NCBI RefSeq assembly: GCF_041380015.1
Contig: NZ_CP159978.1
Length of the DNA stretch: 64,000 bases
Reading direction: 5' to 3' (one strand)
From: Buchananella felis
Lineage (GTDB): Bacteria > Actinomycetota > Actinomycetes > Actinomycetales > Actinomycetaceae
Below the pieces are notes generated by a model. The model had not been told where the DNA came from. It was given only the letters and a program-made list of their open reading frames with translations, and did not search any database. The position numbers were made by a program, and so were the translations under genes. Position 1 is the first letter of the stretch, and every line of letters starts with the position of its first letter. This document shows, piece by piece, positions 61,799 through 64,000 of the stretch.

Positions 61799-62710
61799 TC
61801 ACGGCAGCACGTGGCCTGCTGCGCGGTAGAGCTCATAGAAGTGCTCCCGGCTCAGGTCAACCTCGCTGGCCGCCGCGATTCGCGCCAGCCGCTCGCCCTT
61901 GGTGGTGCCGGTGACCACCTGGGTGCCGCCGACCCGCAGGATCCACGCCGCCGGGATAGCCTCCGGCGCCACGCCGTACTCGCCAGCCAGGCGCTCGATC
62001 ACCTCGTTGAGCTTGCCCCAGTTCTCCCTATCCCCCATGAAGGTGCGCCACCGCTTGGTGTCCATGTACGGCGAGTACGCCTGCAGCACCACGCCGTCCT
62101 CCCGCGCCGCCTCTAGCAGCCCCGCGTCCCGCGAGGGCGACAGCTCCGTGGACAGCATGTTCACCGTCAGATGCGCCGCGACCAGCGCCGGGTGCGCCAG
62201 CGAGAACTGCACCTGGTTGGCCGCCACCCACTTCGACGCCAGCGACCTCATCTGCCGCGCGTTGTGGTTGGACACGCCAAAGGCCCGCACCTTCCCGGCC
62301 GCGTACAGGTCCTCAAACGCCCGCTCGATCTCATCGGCGTCCGCCAACACGTCGGGCCGGTGGATCAACAGCACATCCACGTAATCGGTGCGCAACGCCA
62401 CCAGGGATTCCTCCACGCTGCGCACAATGTGCTCATACGACGAGTCGTAAAACCCGGGCCTAATGCCCGTCTTCGTCTGCAACTGCACGGCCTCGCGCTC
62501 CACACCCACGGCCCCAAACAGTTCCTCGCACACGTGCCGCGCCCCGCCGTAAATGTCCGCGTGGTCAAAGAACGTCAGCCCGCTCTCCAGCGCCCTATCC
62601 ACAAAGGCACGGCGCCCCGCGTCGTCCAACTCGTTAATCCGCATGCAACCAACCGCAATGTTCGGCACCTCGATTGCTTCGCCCGGCCCATGCAGTACGA
62701 CGTTCCGCAT
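61799..62710 (-). CDS. Aldo/keto reductase, YdhF-like
   Basis: 303 aa from the ATG at 62710 with GAGGAGG 5 nt upstream. The catalytic tetrad is complete: Asp49 (FFDHADIYGG), Tyr54, Lys80 (LQTKTGI) and His117 (LLIHRPD). NADPH-binding elements (GVSNHNARQM, TGTTKGERL) fit the AKR fold. GCMRINELDD near the start is typical of the YdhF group, whose substrates are unknown. It has host-like G+C and separates pentapeptide genes D and E, facing the same way. Confidence 0.9.
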   Translation of the reverse strand: MRNVVLHGPGEAIEVPNIAVGCMRINELDDAGRRAFVDRALESGLTFFDHADIYGGARHVCEELFGAVGVEREAVQLQTKTGIRPGFYDSSYEHIVRSVEESLVALRTDYVDVLLIHRPDVLADADEIERAFEDLYAAGKVRAFGVSNHNARQMRSLASKWVAANQVQFSLAHPALVAAHLTVNMLSTELSPSRDAGLLEAAREDGVVLQAYSPYMDTKRWRTFMGDRENWGKLNEVIERLAGEYGVAPEAIPAAWILRVGGTQVVTGTTKGERLARIAAASEVDLSREHFYELYRAAGHVLP

Positions 62711-62833
62711 CTCTTCCTCCTCACCGCGCCGCCCCGTTGCATAGCCACCGGGCAATATGTGCGCCGGCGGCTCGCGCTCCCCTAAAGCCTATTTCCACCG
62801 GCGGCCTGATAAGCGCGCAACGCGCGCGATTTC

Positions 62834-64000
62834 CTACTCAGGCCGATTGGCGGGATTGGAAAAGACCGCGCCCGCAAACCAGTTCTGGCGGGCGTGCTTG
62901 GTGCGGTCGGCGTAGACGGGCCCCTCAAAGAGCGCGCCGTCAAACCGAGGCGGGCGGCGGAAACTCGCCCCCGCATAGATCGCCTCGCCAGTGAAGCGGG
63001 CGCCCTGGAAGGTAGCCCCGGGCCCAAAGGAGGCCGTGGAAAAGCGCACACCGGTGTGGAAGGCCTCGTCCATGTACCGGGGAACCGTCGCGTTCGGGTC
63101 CGCCCCGAACGTCACGCCCGCAAAGCTCGCGTTCTCACTGAAGCTGGCGGAAAAGAAGTCCACCCCGCGCGCGAACGCCGCGCCGTCAAAGTCGGCCCCA
63201 GCCCCGAAGCGGCTGCCGTCAAAGGCGGTGAAAGAGTTAAACGCGCAGCCCCGGAAGTTGGCCCGCGCCCCGAAACCGGCCCCGGAGCACTCCGCCGTGT
63301 CCGCAAAGCGCGCCCCGGCAAAGCTCGCGCCGCGGCCCAGCAAGGCGTTCGCGAAGGATAGCCCACCCTGGACGGTGAGCCCGGAGAAGTCAGCCCCCTC
63401 CCCCAGCATGGCGGCGGTGAAGTCGCAGCTGGCGCGGAAGGACGCCCCGGCAAAACTGGTCCTGGCCGGGAACCGCGCCAGCACGAACTTGGTGTGACCG
63501 CCAAACTCCGCGCTGGTGAAGTCCGCGCCCCGCCAGAACCTTGCACGGGAGAAGTTCGCGTTCCCCTGCAACTCCGCACCTGCAAAGGAAACGGGGGCAA
63601 AGAACTCGCAGCGCTCGAACTCCACGGGGGCGGTGAGCACTGCGCCGGTGAGATCGAAGCAGCATGCGCTCCAGGACGTCTTGGCAGGTGCGCGCAGATG
63701 GGAGGAGATGAGCACCAGCACCGCCAGTTGGGTATCAGCCAGCGCTGCACCGTCCTCAGCCCCGGCGTGCGCCGCCGTGGCGAGTGCCTCTTCGCGGGCA
63801 ACCCCGGTCGCCACCTCCGAAGCTCCCGACGCCTCGTCCGACCGCCCTGCCTCCTCTGACGCCTCTGCCCCGCTCCCCCGCAGGAAGCCGCACAGCGCGT
63901 CCACGACGCGCTGCTTGTAGACGCCCCGGTGTAAGTCGGCCAACTCCCCCAGCGCGCGCACCGCTTCGAGCCGCGCATCCGCCTCGGGCGCGCCCAATCC
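62834..64000 (-). CDS. Pentapeptide-repeat protein E (5' end outside the window)
   Basis: At least 388 residues; the frame stays open to the window edge, so the start, and probably two transmembrane helices, are missing. The family module is present near the visible start: LGELADLHRGVYKQRVVDAL with CGFLRG. After an Ala/Glu-rich spacer the Cys-containing linker WSACCFDLTGA leads into long pentapeptide repeats (about 120-370), for example ARFPARTSFAGASF and GARFADTAECSGAGF. It is G+C-rich like A and less regular than C and D. Confidence 0.8.
   Translation of the reverse strand, partial: GLGAPEADARLEAVRALGELADLHRGVYKQRVVDALCGFLRGSGAEASEEAGRSDEASGASEVATGVAREEALATAAHAGAEDGAALADTQLAVLVLISSHLRAPAKTSWSACCFDLTGAVLTAPVEFERCEFFAPVSFAGAELQGNANFSRARFWRGADFTSAEFGGHTKFVLARFPARTSFAGASFRASCDFTAAMLGEGADFSGLTVQGGLSFANALLGRGASFAGARFADTAECSGAGFGARANFRGCAFNSFTAFDGSRFGAGADFDGAAFARGVDFFSASFSENASFAGVTFGADPNATVPRYMDEAFHTGVRFSTASFGPGATFQGARFTGEAIYAGASFRRPPRFDGALFEGPVYADRTKHARQNWFAGAVFSNPANRPE

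Overview
The window looks like chromosomal DNA from a high-G+C actinobacterium. The gene order points to the order Actinomycetales, perhaps Actinomycetaceae; the family is inference. Markers are RbpA, GarA, a fused PafBC next to HelY, an Lnt-Ppm1 pair, the DUF881/Sbp/GarA/FtsR cluster, a helicase-dead type of PriA, and an LAxTG-type surface anchor. Most of the window is roughly two-thirds G+C by eye. Two stretches are clearly poorer: about 3519-9440 and about 57800-61750.

Layout. 1-14075: the usual actinobacterial run metK-priA-fmt-rsmB-rpe, broken between priA and fmt by a lower-G+C block on the minus strand (3579-9225) and a NaChBac-type sodium channel. The block encodes a two-FHA ABC transporter, a vWA protein, a membrane-anchored PP2C phosphatase and a membrane-anchored kinase-fold protein. 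They are closely spaced and in one direction, and look like one phospho-signalling unit that controls or reads an exporter. 14167-18818: an FMN riboswitch ahead of a RibX/RibY riboflavin importer, two small membrane-protein genes, and hisE-hisG. 18986-26592: pafBC-helY-lnt-ppm1, with overlapping or near-overlapping genes. 26712-31438: rbpA, bioY, an esterase and a secreted CAP/cell-wall-binding protein with a structured leader. 31530-38327: MerR, ftsR, garA, DUF881, sbp, DUF881 and pepN on the minus strand.

38676-41062: a tRNA-Pro(GGG) with its terminator, followed by two clusters of a 72-bp repeat in the same orientation flanking a GNAT-hydrolase gene pair. 41093-49771: a large wall-anchored adhesin-like protein, an MFS exporter with a DUF2871 protein, a NarL-type two-component system, and a paired Fluc fluoride channel.

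49792-64000 is accessory-looking: a complete type III restriction-modification pair, five paralogous membrane-tethered pentapeptide-repeat genes (the last cut by the window edge), a frameshifted IS110-family element with a candidate bridge-RNA region, and an aldo-keto reductase.

The best candidates for something new are the FHA-ABC/vWA/PP2C/kinase block, the pentapeptide-repeat paralogue array, and the 72-bp repeat clusters. Functions given for these are inference from domain content; no database search was possible.
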